Below the pieces are notes generated by a model, which saw only the letters and a list, made by a program, of their open reading frames with translations, was not told the DNA's origin and did not search any database. The position numbers were made by a program, and so were the translations under genes. Source: Mangrovibacter yixingensis (GTDB taxonomy: Bacteria; Pseudomonadota; Gammaproteobacteria; Enterobacterales; Enterobacteriaceae). From it: a stretch of DNA of 64,000 bases. The stretch lies in the NCBI RefSeq assembly GCF_020523985.1, contig NZ_JAIVKM010000003.1, positions 124,001-188,000 on the forward strand, read 5' to 3'. Below, piece after piece: positions 42,888 through 55,540 of the stretch (its first letter is position 1; every line of letters begins with the position of its first letter).

Positions 42888-45800
42888 TTATTTATTAATT
42901 TGCGCGTGCATTTCCTGCACAGAGATAACTTTCTCTTTAGCATCGGCGTTGAGAGCCATTGCTGTCGCAAAACCACCATTCAGTGTGGTGTCATAATGCA
43001 CTTTATATTGCAAAGCACTGCGGCGAATGAGTTTGGAATCCTCAATAGCCTGACGCCCAGCGGTGGTGTTAATGATATAGGTATATTCGCCATTCTTGAT
43101 ACGATCCTGAATATGCGGACGACCTTCATGCACCTTGTTCACCAGGCGGGGGTTAATACCCGCCTCGCCCAACACAATGGCAGTACCGTGTGTTGCATCC
43201 AGTTCAAAGCCCTGTTTCTGCAATTTAGCAGCCAGGTCAACCACACGTTCTTTATCACCTTCGCGAACAGAAAGCAGTGCGCGGCCAGACTTTTGCATAT
43301 TGGAGTTACTGCCCAATTGTGCTTTAGCAAAGGCTTCCGCAAACGTGCGCCCAACCCCCATCACTTCACCAGTAGAACGCATTTCTGGCCCCAACAGCGG
43401 GTCAACACCCGGGAATTTGTTGAACGGCAGAACCACTTCTTTAACGGAGTAGTAAGGTGGAATCACTTCCTTGGTATAACCCTGCTCAACCAGCGTTTTG
43501 CCAGTCATTACACGGGCAGCGACTTTCGCCAGCGAGACACCCGTTGCTTTCGACACGAACGGAACCGTACGCGCTGCACGCGGGTTAACTTCAATCAGGT
43601 ACACTTCATTGTCTTTCACGGCGAACTGTACGTTCATCAGGCCACGAACCTGCAATTCGAAGGCCAGTTTTTGAACCTGCTGGCGCATTACATCCTGAAT
43701 TTCTTTGCTCAAAGTGTAAGCAGGCAGTGAGCAGGCAGAGTCACCAGAGTGAACGCCAGCCTGTTCGATGTGCTCCATGATGCCGCCGATTAATACCGTT
43801 TCACCATCACAGATAGCATCCACGTCTACTTCAACAGCATCATCCAGGAAGTGGTCAAGCAGTACCGGTGCATCGTTAGATACACTCACAGCTGTAGCAA
43901 AGTAACGGCGCAAGTCTGTTTCGTCGTAGACAATTTCCATTGCCCGGCCACCCAGTACGTAAGACGGGCGCACAACCAGCGGGTAGCCAATCTGCACTGC
44001 TTTTTCCACTGCCTGCTCAATTGCGGTTACTGTCGCATTCGCAGGCTGTTTCAGTTTCAGGCGTTCAACCGCATGCTGGAAACGTTCGCGGTCTTCTGCA
44101 CGGTCAATCGCATCCGGGCTGGTACCAATCACAGGTACACCTGCAGCTTCAAGGTCACGAGCCAGTTTCAGCGGAGTTTGACCGCCATACTGAACAATCA
44201 CACCCTTCGGTTTTTCGATACGCACGATTTCCAGAACATCTTCCAGCGTAACCGGTTCGAAGTAGAGACGGTCTGATGTGTCATAATCGGTTGATACTGT
44301 TTCCGGGTTACAGTTCACCATAATGGTTTCGTAACCATCTTCGCGCAGCGCAAGTGATGCATGCACACAGCAGTAGTCGAACTCGATCCCCTGCCCGATA
44401 CGGTTTGGCCCACCGCCCAGCACCATGATTTTATCGCGGTCCTGATGTGGGTTCGACTCACACTCTTCATCGTAGGTTGAGTACATATACGCCGTATCAG
44501 TGGCGAACTCTGCCGCACAGGTATCAACCCGTTTGTAAACCGGGTGCAAGCCATATTGCTCACGCAGCTTACGCACTTCCCCTTCACGCACACCAGCCAG
44601 TTTAGCCAGCCGTGCATCGGCAAAGCCTTTGCGTTTCAACTGGTGCAGGAACTCTGCATCCAGGCCATTGATACCCACATCGGCAACCTGTTCTTCCAGA
44701 CGCACCAACTCTTCAATTTGTACCAAGAACCAGCGATCAATATTCGTCAGGTTGAAGACACCATCAACAGACAAACCTGCACGGAAAGCATCCGCGATAT
44801 ACCAAATACGGTCTGAACCGGCATCTTTCAGTTCACGGCGAATTTTGGTCAAAGCTTCCGGATCATCCAGGCTAACTTTAGGATCAAAGCCTGTCGCGCC
44901 CACTTCCAGTCCACGCAGCGCTTTTTGCAGTGATTCCTGTTGAGTACGGCCAATCGCCATTACTTCACCCACGGATTTCATTTGCGTGGTCAGGCGGTCA
45001 TTCGCCCCTGCGAATTTTTCGAAGTTAAAGCGAGGAATTTTAGTGACGACATAGTCGATGGATGGCTCAAAGGAAGCAGGAGTACGGCCCCCGGTGATAT
45101 CATTCATCAACTCATCCAGGGTGTAACCCACCGCCAGTTTGGCAGCCACTTTGGCAATCGGGAAACCTGTTGCTTTAGAAGCCAGTGCAGAAGAACGGGA
45201 AACACGCGGGTTCATTTCGATAACAATAAGACGCCCGTTTTTCGGGTTTACAGAAAACTGTACGTTGGAACCACCCGTTTCAACACCAATCTCACGCAGC
45301 ACCGCCATCGAAGCGTTACGCATGATTTGGTATTCTTTATCCGTCAGCGTTTGAGCCGGGGCGACTGTAATGGAATCCCCGGTGTGAATCCCCATGGCAT
45401 CGAAGTTTTCGATTGAGCAGACAATAATGCAGTTATCATTTTTGTCACGCACCACTTCCATTTCGTACTCTTTCCAGCCAATCAGTGATTCATCAATCAG
45501 CAGTTCACGGGTTGGGGAAAGGTCCAGACCACGCTGGCAAATATCTTCAAACTCTTCGCGGTTATAAGCAATACCGCCACCAGTGCCGCCCATAGTAAAG
45601 GAAGGACGAATGATACAGGGGTAACCCACATCTGCAGCAACAGCCAGTGCCTCTTCCATGGTATGAGCAATACCAGAGCGCGCGGTTTCCAGACCAATTT
45701 TCTTCATCGCTTTATCAAAGCGCTGGCGATCTTCGGCTTTATCAATGGCATCGGCGGTTGCACCAATCATGGTGACACCGAACTCTTCCAGCACACCCTG

Positions 45801-46112
45801 GCGTTCCAGTTCCAGAGCACAGTTCAGTGCAGTTTGCCCACCCATGGTAGGCAACACCGCATCCGGGCGCTCTTTTTCAATAATTTTGCGAACGACTTCC
45901 CAGTGAATAGGCTCGATGTATGTTGCATCAGCCATGTTGGGGTCAGTCATGATGGTTGCCGGGTTCGAGTTAACCAGAACAACCCGGTAACCTTCTTCGC
46001 GCAGCGCTTTACACGCCTGTGCACCGGAATAGTCGAATTCGCAAGCCTGGCCAATCACAATTGGACCAGCACCAAGAATCAGGATGCTTTTAATATCTGT
46101 ACGTTTTGGCAT
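42888..46112 (-). CDS. carB: Carbamoyl phosphate synthase large subunit
   Basis: Makes carbamoyl phosphate for arginine and pyrimidine synthesis from ammonia delivered by CarA, bicarbonate and two ATP. 1074 residues (E. coli 1073). The two homologous ATP-grasp halves are evident: [21 protein letters not shown] at residues 10-30 and its repeat [20 protein letters not shown] around 560; [15 protein letters not shown] and [15 protein letters not shown] are the paired ATP-binding loops. The C-terminal MGS-like domain (about 935-1074) binds the effectors ornithine, UMP and IMP. It starts 16 bases after carA. Confidence 0.98.
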   Translation of the reverse strand: MPKRTDIKSILILGAGPIVIGQACEFDYSGAQACKALREEGYRVVLVNSNPATIMTDPNMADATYIEPIHWEVVRKIIEKERPDAVLPTMGGQTALNCALELERQGVLEEFGVTMIGATADAIDKAEDRQRFDKAMKKIGLETARSGIAHTMEEALAVAADVGYPCIIRPSFTMGGTGGGIAYNREEFEDICQRGLDLSPTRELLIDESLIGWKEYEMEVVRDKNDNCIIVCSIENFDAMGIHTGDSITVAPAQTLTDKEYQIMRNASMAVLREIGVETGGSNVQFSVNPKNGRLIVIEMNPRVSRSSALASKATGFPIAKVAAKLAVGYTLDELMNDITGGRTPASFEPSIDYVVTKIPRFNFEKFAGANDRLTTQMKSVGEVMAIGRTQQESLQKALRGLEVGATGFDPKVSLDDPEALTKIRRELKDAGSDRIWYIADAFRAGLSVDGVFNLTNIDRWFLVQIEELVRLEEQVADVGINGLDAEFLHQLKRKGFADARLAKLAGVREGEVRKLREQYGLHPVYKRVDTCAAEFATDTAYMYSTYDEECESNPHQDRDKIMVLGGGPNRIGQGIEFDYCCVHASLALREDGYETIMVNCNPETVSTDYDTSDRLYFEPVTLEDVLEIVRIEKPKGVIVQYGGQTPLKLARDLEAAGVPVIGTSPDAIDRAEDRERFQHAVERLKLKQPANATVTAIEQAVEKAVQIGYPLVVRPSYVLGGRAMEIVYDETDLRRYFATAVSVSNDAPVLLDHFLDDAVEVDVDAICDGETVLIGGIMEHIEQAGVHSGDSACSLPAYTLSKEIQDVMRQQVQKLAFELQVRGLMNVQFAVKDNEVYLIEVNPRAARTVPFVSKATGVSLAKVAARVMTGKTLVEQGYTKEVIPPYYSVKEVVLPFNKFPGVDPLLGPEMRSTGEVMGVGRTFAEAFAKAQLGSNSNMQKSGRALLSVREGDKERVVDLAAKLQKQGFELDATHGTAIVLGEAGINPRLVNKVHEGRPHIQDRIKNGEYTYIINTTAGRQAIEDSKLIRRSALQYKVHYDTTLNGGFATAMALNADAKEKVISVQEMHAQINK

Positions 46113-46128
46113 GGTTTCAGGCTCCTGA

Positions 46129-47277
46129 TTATTTCGCTACTGAACGGTATTGCTTAATCAAATCGATAAAGTGGTCAAACAGCGGTGCCGCATCATGTGG
46201 GCCCGGGCTTGCCTCAGGGTGCCCCTGGAAACTAAAAGCTGGCTTATCTGTGCGGTGAATACCCTGGAGAGTGCCATCGAACAAGGATTTATGGGTGATA
46301 CGCAAGTGACCTGGCAGGCTCGCTTCGTCAACTGCGAAGCCATGGTTCTGAGCAGTAATCATTACACGGTTATGTTCGAGATCTTTTACCGGATGGTTAC
46401 CACCATGGTGGCCAAATTTCATTTTTACAGTTTTTGCACCGCTTGCCAGCGCCAGCAACTGGTGCCCCAGGCAGATACCAAAGACCGGGATATCGGTAGT
46501 CAGGAATTGCTCAATAGCGCGAATAGCGTAATCACAAGGTGCCGGATCACCAGGGCCGTTAGACAGGAAAATGCCATCCGGATTCAGCTTCAGCACGTCA
46601 TCTGCCGAAGTCTGGGCTGGCACCACGGTAATACGGCAACCACGGTCAACCAGCATTCGCAGGATATTGCGTTTAACGCCAAAATCGTATGCAACAACGT
46701 GGAAGGGTAAGTCACCGTCTTGTGCCGCTTCTGGCAAGCCGTTGGTTAACGACCATGAGCCTTGTGTCCAGCTCCAGGCTTCTTTTGCAGTAACTTCTTT
46801 AGCCAGGTCCATACCACTCAGGCCAGGGAACGCTTTGGCTTTCTCCAGCGCCAATGCAGCATCTGGGTTATCACCAGTAATGATGCAGCCGTTCTGTGCG
46901 CCTTTCTCACGTAACAGACGAGTCAGTTTACGCGTGTCAATATCAGCAATCGCGACAATGTTGTTACGCTTCAGATAAGACGACAGGTCTTCAGTGTCCC
47001 TGAAGTTGCTGGCAATCAATGGCAGGTCGCGGATCACTAACCCTTGAGCATGCACTTGTGACGACTCTTCATCGGCTTCATTGGTACCAACGTTACCGAT
47101 ATGAGGATAAGTAAGAGTGACAATTTGGCGAGAGTAGGAAGGATCAGTGAGGATTTCTTGATAACCGGTCATTGAAGTATTGAAAACGACTTCCCCAACG
47201 GCCTGTCCTGTAGCCCCAATGGCCCGACCGTGGAATTGGGTTCCGTCTTCCAGAACCAACAGCGCTGACTTAATCAA
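46129..47277 (-). CDS. carA: Carbamoyl phosphate synthase small (glutaminase) subunit
   Basis: Class I glutamine amidotransferase subunit that hydrolyses glutamine and passes ammonia to CarB. 382 residues, the E. coli length. The catalytic cysteine is in [15 protein letters not shown] (about residue 269) and the His/Glu pair in [11 protein letters not shown] (about 353-355). The start codon is TTG (complement of 47275-47277), as in E. coli; GGAGG stands 5-9 bases upstream and the N-terminus [20 protein letters not shown] matches. Promoter-proximal gene of carAB. Confidence 0.97.
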   Translation of the reverse strand: MIKSALLVLEDGTQFHGRAIGATGQAVGEVVFNTSMTGYQEILTDPSYSRQIVTLTYPHIGNVGTNEADEESSQVHAQGLVIRDLPLIASNFRDTEDLSSYLKRNNIVAIADIDTRKLTRLLREKGAQNGCIITGDNPDAALALEKAKAFPGLSGMDLAKEVTAKEAWSWTQGSWSLTNGLPEAAQDGDLPFHVVAYDFGVKRNILRMLVDRGCRITVVPAQTSADDVLKLNPDGIFLSNGPGDPAPCDYAIRAIEQFLTTDIPVFGICLGHQLLALASGAKTVKMKFGHHGGNHPVKDLEHNRVMITAQNHGFAVDEASLPGHLRITHKSLFDGTLQGIHRTDKPAFSFQGHPEASPGPHDAAPLFDHFIDLIKQYRSVAK

Positions 47278-47288
47278 AACGTCCTCCA

Positions 47289-47326
47289 GGGAATAAAAAA
47301 TCAGTATATTTGCATATTAATTCATA
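47289..47326 (-). promoter_or_regulatory. ARG boxes upstream of carA (ArgR, carP2)
   Basis: Minus strand: TATGAATTAATATGCAAA (complement of 47309-47326) and TACTGATTTTTTATTCCC (complement of 47289-47306), separated by 2 bases. The first fits the ArgR consensus TNTGAATWWWWATTCANW well, the second is weaker. The pair lies just before the carA ribosome site, where arginine repression of carP2 acts in E. coli. Confidence 0.75.
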
Positions 47327-47376
47327 AATAGTGTATGAATCAACGCAAAAACGCCTGTCTGGCGAATTTTTGGCAA

Positions 47377-47413
47377 ACGGCGGCATTCTAAAGACAACAT
47401 TGCCAAAAGTCCA
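47377..47413 (-). promoter_or_regulatory. carP1 promoter
   Basis: Minus strand: -35 TGGACT (complement of 47408-47413), 17-base spacer, -10 TAGAAT (complement of 47385-47390), then GCCGCCGTTTGCC. The TAGAATGCCGCCGTTTGC stretch is that of E. coli carP1, whose GTTTGC start region mediates UTP-sensitive reiterative initiation. Pyrimidine control is therefore likely conserved. Confidence 0.75.
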
Positions 47414-47660
47414 GCGAGAGGGGGATTTTTCTTTTCATTTTAGCCAACCTGGGCAATAACACCTCCCTTTAGCTTAAAACAAGTAATAAAACTGGTGTAA
47501 AAAACCCAAATCATCAGATTTAACTGTGAAAAATAAAACTTCCTCACGTAAAAGTGGACCACATGGTCAAAATTGTTATCAAAAGGAGAAAAAACAAGAG
47601 AAAACTGATGATTTCATGAGTTATGGAGATAAAATCAAATAAGACAGACAAAAAAACAAA
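47414..47660. other. AT-rich upstream control region of carAB
   Basis: Between carP1 and the dapB terminator, strongly A-rich on the plus strand. Apart from the RutR-like palindrome I cannot mark the PepA, IHF or PurR sites known from E. coli. No coding frame is supported. Confidence 0.5.
47555..47570 (-). promoter_or_regulatory. RutR-type operator upstream of carP1
   Basis: TGGACCACATGGTCAA (47555-47570) differs in one base from the RutR palindrome TTGACCA-NN-TGGTCAA. RutR senses uracil and activates carP1 in E. coli from an upstream site. It lies about 160 bases above the carP1 -10. Assignment rests on motif and location. Confidence 0.7.
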
Positions 47661-47690
47661 AATAAAAAGGGCAACAAAAATATTGCCCTG
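47661..47690 (-). terminator. Terminator after dapB
   Basis: Minus-strand stem AGGGCAA/TTGCCCT (complements of 47683-47689 and 47668-47674) followed by TTTTATTTTT, 52 bases past the dapB stop codon. Confidence 0.85.
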
Positions 47691-47741
47691 CCAATCAAAA
47701 AGTTAAGATTGCAATAACCACATCACGATTGGGTAATAAAA

Positions 47742-48602
<861 letters not shown>

Positions 48603-48740
48603 TTAACCAGCCTGTAAGCAAGCCGCCACCCGAAAACACCTATAATTAGAAATTTATGACAAACGCTTCGTAATATCAGTAAGAGACATTAATCCCACAC
48701 TAATATCATGGTTATGTGCAGCTCGGTGCAGATTTGTGCA

Positions 48741-49658
48741 TTAAGGCGCCATTGCCAGTGTTTCATCCACCCAATGACGGAACCCTTCTACATCAATATC
48801 CAGTGCAACACGCACATTCGCTGGCCGGTTAAAACGGTTTTCCAGATCAACCACTGTTGTCCCTGATGTTAACGTACCCTGTGTTTCCACCCCTACATAG
48901 CAATCGACCAATTGGAAGAGAGCAGGATTAACAAGCCAGGCAATGGCACACAAATCATGCATTCTCAGCCCGGTTGTAAGGCTGCCACTACGGTAATGGC
49001 TGAATAGTGCGTACAGCATTTCCCCGGTTTTACTTTGTGTTTTTAGACGTGCCATGTAGTCAGGCGTGAGAACCGCCCGGTTGGTAACGTCCAGGCCACA
49101 CATTACTATTTCAACGCCACTTTCCATGACCTGTGCAGCCGCTTCCGGATCAATAGCAATATTGAATTCAGCATTGGGAGTGAAGTTGCCGCGCCCCGCC
49201 GAGCCCCCCATCATGACAATACGTGCAATATTGGTTTTACAGTCCGGGTAATGTGCCAGCAGGAGCGCAACATTAGTCAATGGCCCAATAGTCACCAACG
49301 TGACGGGACGAGCACTGTCCTGAAGGCATTCAGCCATCGCCATGAATGCCGGGCGAATTAAGGGCGACTGACTGGGAGCAGCAAAGGCATAACCATCCAT
49401 ACCACTTTCGCCATGAATATGGGCAGCGTCAGCGGGTGGACGGCACAATGGGCGAATGGCCCCCTGGGCAACGGGAATATCTTCACCCCAGAAATCCAAA
49501 AGTTGCAAGGCATTACGGGTGGTTTGCATCACGCCAACATTGCCTGCCACCGTAGTAATAAGTTTGAGGTCAATATGCGGGCTAAAGATAGCAGCAGCCA
49601 GGGCGACCGCGTCATCAATACCTGGGTCCGTATCCAGAATAACCGGAATGGTTTGCAT
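48741..49658 (-). CDS. rihC: Ribonucleoside hydrolase RihC
   Basis: Non-specific inosine/uridine nucleoside hydrolase for ribonucleoside salvage. 305 residues (E. coli 304). The calcium-binding family signature is [17 protein letters not shown] (residues 7-23); other conserved parts are [54 protein letters not shown] and [14 protein letters not shown] with the catalytic His. It follows ispH in the same direction but a strong terminator separates them, so it likely has its own promoter in the 81-base gap or relies on readthrough. Confidence 0.96.
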   Translation of the reverse strand: MQTIPVILDTDPGIDDAVALAAAIFSPHIDLKLITTVAGNVGVMQTTRNALQLLDFWGEDIPVAQGAIRPLCRPPADAAHIHGESGMDGYAFAAPSQSPLIRPAFMAMAECLQDSARPVTLVTIGPLTNVALLLAHYPDCKTNIARIVMMGGSAGRGNFTPNAEFNIAIDPEAAAQVMESGVEIVMCGLDVTNRAVLTPDYMARLKTQSKTGEMLYALFSHYRSGSLTTGLRMHDLCAIAWLVNPALFQLVDCYVGVETQGTLTSGTTVVDLENRFNRPANVRVALDIDVEGFRHWVDETLAMAP

Positions 49659-49681
49659 ACCTGCTCCTTTGCAGCGTGTAT

Positions 49682-49715
49682 AAAAAATGCCAGATGATTG
49701 ACATCATCTGGCATT
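49682..49715 (-). terminator. Strong terminator after ispH
   Basis: AATGCCAGATGAT (49686-49698) pairs perfectly over 13 bases with ATCATCTGGCATT (49703-49715), TGAC loop. On the minus strand it is followed by TTTTTTA. It lies between the ispH stop and rihC and closes the ribF-ileS-lspA-fkpB-ispH operon. Confidence 0.93.
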
Positions 49716-49739
49716 CTGCAAATCCTGGCAACCGTAGCG

Positions 49740-50690
49740 TTATTTCACTTCACGCACATCCAGCCGCAATTCTTTAGGGACTTCAAAAACAATATTTTCT
49801 TCACGACCCGTCAATTCGACAGCCTCTTCCCCACCCAACTCTTTCAGGCGTTGAAGAACATTTTGTACCAGAATATCCGGTGCTGAAGCACCTGCCGTAA
49901 CACCTACACAGGCTATCTTCTGTACCCAGGCTTCCTGGATGTCACTCGCATCATCAATAAGGTAGGCCTGTTTTCCCATACGCCGGGCCAGTTCAGCAAG
50001 GCGGTTAGAGTTAGATGAATTTTTCGACCCGACAACCAGAACGACATCAGCTTCCAGAGCAAGTGAACGAACAGCCTCCTGGCGGTTCGTCGTGGCGTAG
50101 CAAATATCGTCTTTACGCGGGCCAACAATTTCCGGGAAACGTACGCGAAGTGCGTCAATAACATCCGAAGTATCATCCACAGACAACGTCGTTTGAGTCA
50201 TAAAGGAAAGCCGGCCTGGGGCTTTTACCTGTAAAGTCATCACGTCTTCGGGGGACTCAACAAGATACATGCCACCTTGCGGGTTACTGTATTGCCCCAT
50301 CGTCCCTTCAACTTCAGGATGCCCGGCATGGCCGATTAGGATCGCTTCTTCCCCACGACGGCTGGCCCTGGCAACTTCCATATGCACTTTGGTGACCAAC
50401 GGGCAAGTTGCATCAAATACTGTCAGCTCACGGCTTTTGGCTTCATTCCTGACAGCCTGAGAAACACCATGAGCGGAAAATATCAGAATAGAGCCATCGG
50501 GTACTTCACTAATTTGTTCAATAAACACAGCTCCGCGCTCACGCAGGCTGTCAACAACATAGCGGTTATGTACCACTTCGTGGCGCACATAAATTGGCGC
50601 GCCGTAGATTTCCAGCGCGTTTTCAACAATGCTGATCGCACGGTCAACCCCGGCACAAAAACCACGAGGATTAGCCAACAGAATCCGCAT
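49740..50690 (-). CDS. ispH: 4-hydroxy-3-methylbut-2-enyl diphosphate reductase
   Basis: Iron-sulfur enzyme of the final MEP-pathway step, making IPP and DMAPP. 316 residues as in E. coli. The three cluster cysteines are seen in [13 protein letters not shown] (Cys12), [12 protein letters not shown] (Cys96) and [12 protein letters not shown] (Cys197); the catalytic Glu is in [17 protein letters not shown] lies 6 bases before the ATG at 50688-50690, inside the end of fkpB, which overlaps ispH by 20 bases. Last gene of the ileS operon. Confidence 0.97.
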   Translation of the reverse strand: MRILLANPRGFCAGVDRAISIVENALEIYGAPIYVRHEVVHNRYVVDSLRERGAVFIEQISEVPDGSILIFSAHGVSQAVRNEAKSRELTVFDATCPLVTKVHMEVARASRRGEEAILIGHAGHPEVEGTMGQYSNPQGGMYLVESPEDVMTLQVKAPGRLSFMTQTTLSVDDTSDVIDALRVRFPEIVGPRKDDICYATTNRQEAVRSLALEADVVLVVGSKNSSNSNRLAELARRMGKQAYLIDDASDIQEAWVQKIACVGVTAGASAPDILVQNVLQRLKELGGEEAVELTGREENIVFEVPKELRLDVREVK

Positions 50691-51141
50691 TCATTGCCTC
50701 CTGTTGAGGGTTAATCGCTAATACATCAATCGTAAAATTAACGGTTTGCCCAGCCAGGGGATGATTAAAATCCACGGTTACTGAGTCACCATTAACTTCA
50801 CGAATAATGCCCGGCATTTCATTTCCGTCCATACCAGTAAATGCGATAATCATCCCAACTTCCGGTTCGCCTGCGTCCACAAATTCCCGGCGGGAAAAAT
50901 ACTGAATCAGGTCCGGATTTGCCGGGCCAAACCCGGCGTCTGGCGCCAGAGAAAAGGCTTTGTTATCCCCAACAGCCAGCCCGAGAAGTTGTTCTTCCAG
51001 TGCGGCAGATAAGGAACCGTCGCCCAAACGAAATAACGCAGGCTTACCGCTATCACGGGTTGATTCAGCCAGTGAGCCGTCATCCAGTGTTAGAGTAAAA
51101 TGCACCAGAACGGCACTGTCATGTTGAACAACATCAGTCAT
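50671..51141 (-). CDS. fkpB: FKBP-type peptidyl-prolyl isomerase FkpB (SlpA)
   Basis: SlyD-like FKBP prolyl isomerase with an inserted chaperone (IF) domain, 156 residues against 149 in E. coli. Conserved: [60 protein letters not shown] and [18 protein letters not shown]. The start ATG at 51139-51141 overlaps the lspA stop (ATGA), which decides it over the frame open to 51216. The C-terminus is extended by about seven residues (MNADSVG) that run through the ispH ribosome site and start codon. Confidence 0.95.
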   Translation of the reverse strand: MTDVVQHDSAVLVHFTLTLDDGSLAESTRDSGKPALFRLGDGSLSAALEEQLLGLAVGDNKAFSLAPDAGFGPANPDLIQYFSRREFVDAGEPEVGMIIAFTGMDGNEMPGIIREVNGDSVTVDFNHPLAGQTVNFTIDVLAINPQQEAMNADSVG

Positions 51142-51647
51142 GAGCTTTCCTTCTGATTTGCGTTTTTCCCTTGTACGAAGAAACCTTCCAGTACAATCAG
51201 CGCAGCACCAATACAAATACCGGCATCCGCAATATTAAAGGTGGCAAAATGCCAGTCGCCAACATAGAAGTCGATCATATCAACCACAAACCCGTGCCAG
51301 ACACGATCGAACAAATTACCCAGCGCCCCGCCAATAATTAATGCATAGGCAATATTAGTCAGTTTCTGTGAGGCCTTAGCACGATACATAAGTACCGCCA
51401 GAACCACACAAATACCGATAGCGATACCAGCAAAAAACCAACGTTGCCAGCCGTCTTTATCTGCCAGGAAGCTAAATGCCGCACCCGGGTTGTGAGCATA
51501 ATGCAGGTTTAAAAAAGGAATTAGCGGACGGGTCTCAAACAACTGGAAGTTATCCATGATCCACTGTTTAAAACCCAAATCCACCACGAGAAGCAGAAGC
51601 GCCAGCCATAGCCAGCGCAGACCTGTTGAAAATACCGGTTTACTCAT
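51138..51647 (-). CDS. lspA: Lipoprotein signal peptidase
   Basis: Aspartyl membrane protease that removes the signal peptide of prolipoproteins after lipidation; target of globomycin. 169 residues (E. coli 164) with four membrane spans. The catalytic aspartates lie in [18 protein letters not shown] (about Asp124) and [11 protein letters not shown] (about Asp143). N-terminus [27 protein letters not shown] is typical. The start overlaps the ileS stop by one base and the end overlaps fkpB by four, showing tight translational coupling. Confidence 0.97.
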   Translation of the reverse strand: MSKPVFSTGLRWLWLALLLLVVDLGFKQWIMDNFQLFETRPLIPFLNLHYAHNPGAAFSFLADKDGWQRWFFAGIAIGICVVLAVLMYRAKASQKLTNIAYALIIGGALGNLFDRVWHGFVVDMIDFYVGDWHFATFNIADAGICIGAALIVLEGFFVQGKNANQKESS

Positions 51648-54496
51648 CAGGCAAACTTACGTTGCTCGCCGTCACCGGCGACATTGCTGACACAGCGGCC
51701 GCAGAGTTCTGCGTGTTCCGCTACCTTGCCCACATCTAAAGTGTAATGCCAGCAACGCGGGCATTTATCACCTTCAGCTTTGTGGAGCGCAATTTTCAGC
51801 CCTTTGAGCAGTTCACTCTGCTGGGCATCATCTGTTGCTGCTGCATAATCGACAACATGGGCACCTGAGGTCAACAGGACGAATCGTAATTCATCGCCAA
51901 GGCTTGTCAGTTTGCTTGCCAGTTCGCTGTCAGAGTAGAGAATCACAGCGGCTTCCAGTGAACCACCGACACGTTTTTCCGCACGAGCCTGTTCAATCAC
52001 CTTGTTCACTTCACCGCGAACTTTCAACAGGGTATCCCAGAAAGCATCATTCATCGGCTCATCTTCGGCAAGACCAAACAGCCCCTGGTACCATTCGCCA
52101 GTAAACACATATTTCTCGTGCTCGCCAGGTAAATAACCCCAGACTTCATCAGCGGTGAAAGAAAGGATTGGTGCCATCCAGCGAACCAAAGCCTGAGCAA
52201 TATGATAAAGCGCAGTCTGGCAACTACGGCGCGCCACACTGTCAGGTTTAGCCGTGTACTGGCGATCTTTAATGATATCGAGGTAGAAAGACCCCATTTC
52301 GATGGAGCAGAAACGCATCAGGCGTTGTACCACTTCATGGAAGTCATAGGATTCATACGCTGCGATAATATCGGCTTGCGCCGCCTGGGCACAACCGACC
52401 GCCCAACGATCCAGCACCACCATATCTTCTGGCTGAACCATATCTTTCGCAGGATCAAAACCGTTCAGGTTTGCCAGCAAGAAGCGCGCTGTGTTACGAA
52501 TACGGCGATAGGCGTCAGCGGCACGTTTGAGGATCTCATCAGAAACCGCCATCTCACTGGTGTAATCTGTAGAAGCCACCCAAAGGCGAAGAATATCTGC
52601 ACCCAGTTTATTCATGACGTCCTGCGGGCTAACAGTATTACCGATGGATTTGGACATTTTGCGCCCTTGCCCATCGACAGTGAACCCGTGAGTTAACACC
52701 TGGCGGTAAGGCGCTTTGCCTTTCATTGCCACGCCAATCATCATGGAAGACATAAACCAGCCACGATGCTGGTCGGAACCTTCCAGGTACATATCAGCGG
52801 TGTGGCCGCCAAACTCAGGGCGGGCATCAACCACGGAATAACTGGTTGAACCGGAATCGAACCACACATCCAGGGTATCTGGCACTTTGACATAGTCATC
52901 AGCTTCGTTGCCCATGATCTCGTGCGGGTCCAGATCCCACCAGGCCTGAATACCACCTTTTTCAACACGCTGGGCAACGGCTTCAATCAGCTCTTCAGTG
53001 CGTGGGTGCAATTCTTCCGTTTGTTTATGGACGAATAAAGCCATCGGTACGCCCCAGGTACGCTGGCGGGAGATACACCAGTCTGGGCGGTTCGCAACCA
53101 TTGATTCAATACGTGCCTTACCCCATGCCGGCACCCAACCGCTCAGGTGCTCTTTTTCCAGCCCTTCCTGTTCGATACGGTCGATTTCTTTCAGGGATTT
53201 AATCCGCAGCCCTTGTTTATCCATGCTGATAAACCACTGCGGTGTTGCACGGAAAATAATCGGGGTTTTGTGGCGCCAGCAATGCGGGTAGCTGTGCAGC
53301 ATTTTCTCAACATGCAGCAATGCACCTTTATCACGCAGCAGGTTAACGACCAGATCATTGGCCTTAAATACCTGCACGCCATCCAGCCCCGGATAAGTAC
53401 CCGGCAGATAGCAACCATCCGGCCCTACTGGGTTAGCGATTTCCAGGCCATATTTCTGGCTGATGACATAGTCGTCAGGGCCATGACCACCTGCGGTGTG
53501 AACGGCACCAGTACCGGCATCCAGAGTGACGTGTTCACCCATGATTGCAGGTACATCAAAGCCCATGAAAGGATGTGTGAAACGCAGTAACTCCAGCGCA
53601 GCGCCTTTAGCGGTACCCAGAACGCGCCATTCAGTGATACAGGCGCGTTTCATGACACTCTCAACCAACTCGGTTGCCAGAATCAAAGCCCGGTCTTCGG
53701 TCTGAACCAGCGCATATTCAAATTCAGGATGCAAAGAAATTGCCCGGTTTGCAGGCAAGGTCCATGGCGTCGTTGTCCAGATAACCAGTGCCACAGGGCC
53801 TGCTACCTGCTCAACAGAGAATGCAGCTTTTACTGCTTCAACATCGACAGCATTAAATGCGACATCAATAGATGGCGACGTTTTGTCGTAATACTCAACT
53901 TCAGCCTCTGCCAGGGCAGAGCGGCAGTCGACGCACCAATGCACTGGCTTGGCACCTTTGAGCAAATGACCGTTGCCAATGATTTTACCTAATGCACGAA
54001 TAATATTGGCTTCAGTATCATAGTTCATCGTCAGGTAAGGGTGCTGCCAGTCGCCCAACACGCCCAGACGGATAAAGTCCTGACGCTGGCCGTTTACCTG
54101 TTCAGTGGCATATTTACGGCACTCGGCACGAAACTCACTGGCAGACACTTTTTCACCCGGTTTACCCACCAGTTGTTCAACTTTTAATTCGATAGGCAAG
54201 CCGTGGCAGTCCCAGCCAGGAACATAAGGGGAATCATAGCCAGACAACCCTTTGGATTTAATAATAATGTCTTTGAGAATCTTGTTTACAGCGTGACCAA
54301 TATGAATGCTACCGTTCGCATATGGAGGGCCATCATGCAGAATGAATGTTTTTTTGCCTTTTTTCGCATTACGGATGAGGTCATACAGACCGTCATCAGT
54401 CCAACGCGCCAGCATACCCGGCTCGCGTTTTGCAAGATCACCGCGCATCGGGAACCCTGTTTCCGGCAAATTCAGGGTAGATTTATAGTCACTCAT
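51647..54496 (-). CDS. ileS: Isoleucyl-tRNA synthetase
   Basis: Class I aminoacyl-tRNA synthetase charging tRNA-Ile, with an editing (CP1) domain. 949 residues (E. coli 938). HIGH motif: [19 protein letters not shown] (about residues 56-74). Editing domain around 200-400 includes [14 protein letters not shown] and [20 protein letters not shown] motif: [13 protein letters not shown] near 600. The C-terminal zinc site has CPRCWHY and CGRC. It sits between ribF and lspA as in E. coli, with a 108-base gap after ribF. Confidence 0.98.
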   Translation of the reverse strand: MSDYKSTLNLPETGFPMRGDLAKREPGMLARWTDDGLYDLIRNAKKGKKTFILHDGPPYANGSIHIGHAVNKILKDIIIKSKGLSGYDSPYVPGWDCHGLPIELKVEQLVGKPGEKVSASEFRAECRKYATEQVNGQRQDFIRLGVLGDWQHPYLTMNYDTEANIIRALGKIIGNGHLLKGAKPVHWCVDCRSALAEAEVEYYDKTSPSIDVAFNAVDVEAVKAAFSVEQVAGPVALVIWTTTPWTLPANRAISLHPEFEYALVQTEDRALILATELVESVMKRACITEWRVLGTAKGAALELLRFTHPFMGFDVPAIMGEHVTLDAGTGAVHTAGGHGPDDYVISQKYGLEIANPVGPDGCYLPGTYPGLDGVQVFKANDLVVNLLRDKGALLHVEKMLHSYPHCWRHKTPIIFRATPQWFISMDKQGLRIKSLKEIDRIEQEGLEKEHLSGWVPAWGKARIESMVANRPDWCISRQRTWGVPMALFVHKQTEELHPRTEELIEAVAQRVEKGGIQAWWDLDPHEIMGNEADDYVKVPDTLDVWFDSGSTSYSVVDARPEFGGHTADMYLEGSDQHRGWFMSSMMIGVAMKGKAPYRQVLTHGFTVDGQGRKMSKSIGNTVSPQDVMNKLGADILRLWVASTDYTSEMAVSDEILKRAADAYRRIRNTARFLLANLNGFDPAKDMVQPEDMVVLDRWAVGCAQAAQADIIAAYESYDFHEVVQRLMRFCSIEMGSFYLDIIKDRQYTAKPDSVARRSCQTALYHIAQALVRWMAPILSFTADEVWGYLPGEHEKYVFTGEWYQGLFGLAEDEPMNDAFWDTLLKVRGEVNKVIEQARAEKRVGGSLEAAVILYSDSELASKLTSLGDELRFVLLTSGAHVVDYAAATDDAQQSELLKGLKIALHKAEGDKCPRCWHYTLDVGKVAEHAELCGRCVSNVAGDGEQRKFA

Positions 54497-54604
54497 TAGA
54501 TTTTCTATTCCGTCTTCGGTTTGATTAATAACCCGCTCTGGGATTACGCCGGTGCTTAGATACTCACCGCCACCGGGGCATCGCGTCTGTCATACGAGCC
54601 CCTG

Positions 54605-55540
54605 TTATTCAACATTTAGCCCCAACAATTCACGGGCCGTACTTTCATCTTTTGCGATTTGCTCTTTCAATGCGTCAAGTGATGCAAACCGCTGTTCATT
54701 ACGAATTTTATGGCGCAACACCACATCAATATGGCGCCCATATAAATTCATGTTTGTATCCAGTAGATGTACTTCCAACTGCTGACGCACGCCAGCAACC
54801 GTAGGACGCGTACCAATGTTCGCTACCCCGGGAATAGGATTGTCCCCCAACCCATAAACTTCTACCGCGAACACACCTTTAACTGGAGATACCAAGCGTC
54901 GCAACGGCAAATTCGCCGTGGGGAAACCAATCGTTCTGCCCAGTTCATCGCCATGCACAACACGCCCAGAAATCACAAACGGATGCCCCAGCAGGTTTTC
55001 CGCACGGGTAAGATCATCCTCTTTTAGAGCCTGGCGCACAGAGGTACTGCTGATACGCAGCCCATCGTGGCAATAAGTTTGTGCACTGGTAACATCAAAC
55101 CCGTACTCTTTACCCGCCTGCTGTAATAACAGGAAATCGCCCTGGCGACCAGCACCAAAACGGAAATCATCCCCTACAGCCAGTAATTTGACATCAAGCT
55201 TGTCAACCAACAGATCGGTGATAAATTGCTGTGCTGTCAGTGCGGCAAAACGCCTGTCAAAGCGAACACACAGGACATAATCAACAGCACTGTCAGACAG
55301 ATAATGTAATTTTTCCCGCAAACGCGTTAAACGTGCTGGCGCATTTTCCCCGGCAAATAACTCAAGCGGCTGCGGTTCAAAGATCATAACGACAACGGGT
55401 AGTTGACGTTTTACCCCTTCCGCACACAACCCTTGCAGTAAAGCCTGGTGACCACGATGTACACCATCGAAATTTCCGATGGTTAATACACATCCGCGAG
55501 GTATCTGACTGAGATTATGTATGCCGCGTATCAGCTTCAT
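54605..55540 (-). CDS. ribF: Bifunctional riboflavin kinase/FMN adenylyltransferase
   Basis: Converts riboflavin to FMN and then FAD. 311 residues (E. coli 313). The N-terminal adenylyltransferase domain has the nucleotidyl-transferase motif LTIGNFDGVHRGHQALL (residues 20-36) and GDDFRFGAGRQGDF; the C-terminal flavokinase domain has GRVVHGDELGRTIGFPTANL (from about 185), FAVEVYG and GVANIGTRPTV. First gene of the ileS operon and divergent from rpsT. Confidence 0.97.
   Translation of the reverse strand: MKLIRGIHNLSQIPRGCVLTIGNFDGVHRGHQALLQGLCAEGVKRQLPVVVMIFEPQPLELFAGENAPARLTRLREKLHYLSDSAVDYVLCVRFDRRFAALTAQQFITDLLVDKLDVKLLAVGDDFRFGAGRQGDFLLLQQAGKEYGFDVTSAQTYCHDGLRISSTSVRQALKEDDLTRAENLLGHPFVISGRVVHGDELGRTIGFPTANLPLRRLVSPVKGVFAVEVYGLGDNPIPGVANIGTRPTVAGVRQQLEVHLLDTNMNLYGRHIDVVLRHKIRNEQRFASLDALKEQIAKDESTARELLGLNVE

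Noticed and set aside
42900-43730. 276-codon plus-strand frame opposite carB
   Set aside because: Antisense shadow of carB. Its sequence has no protein-family features and is rich in residues typical of reverse-frame translation.
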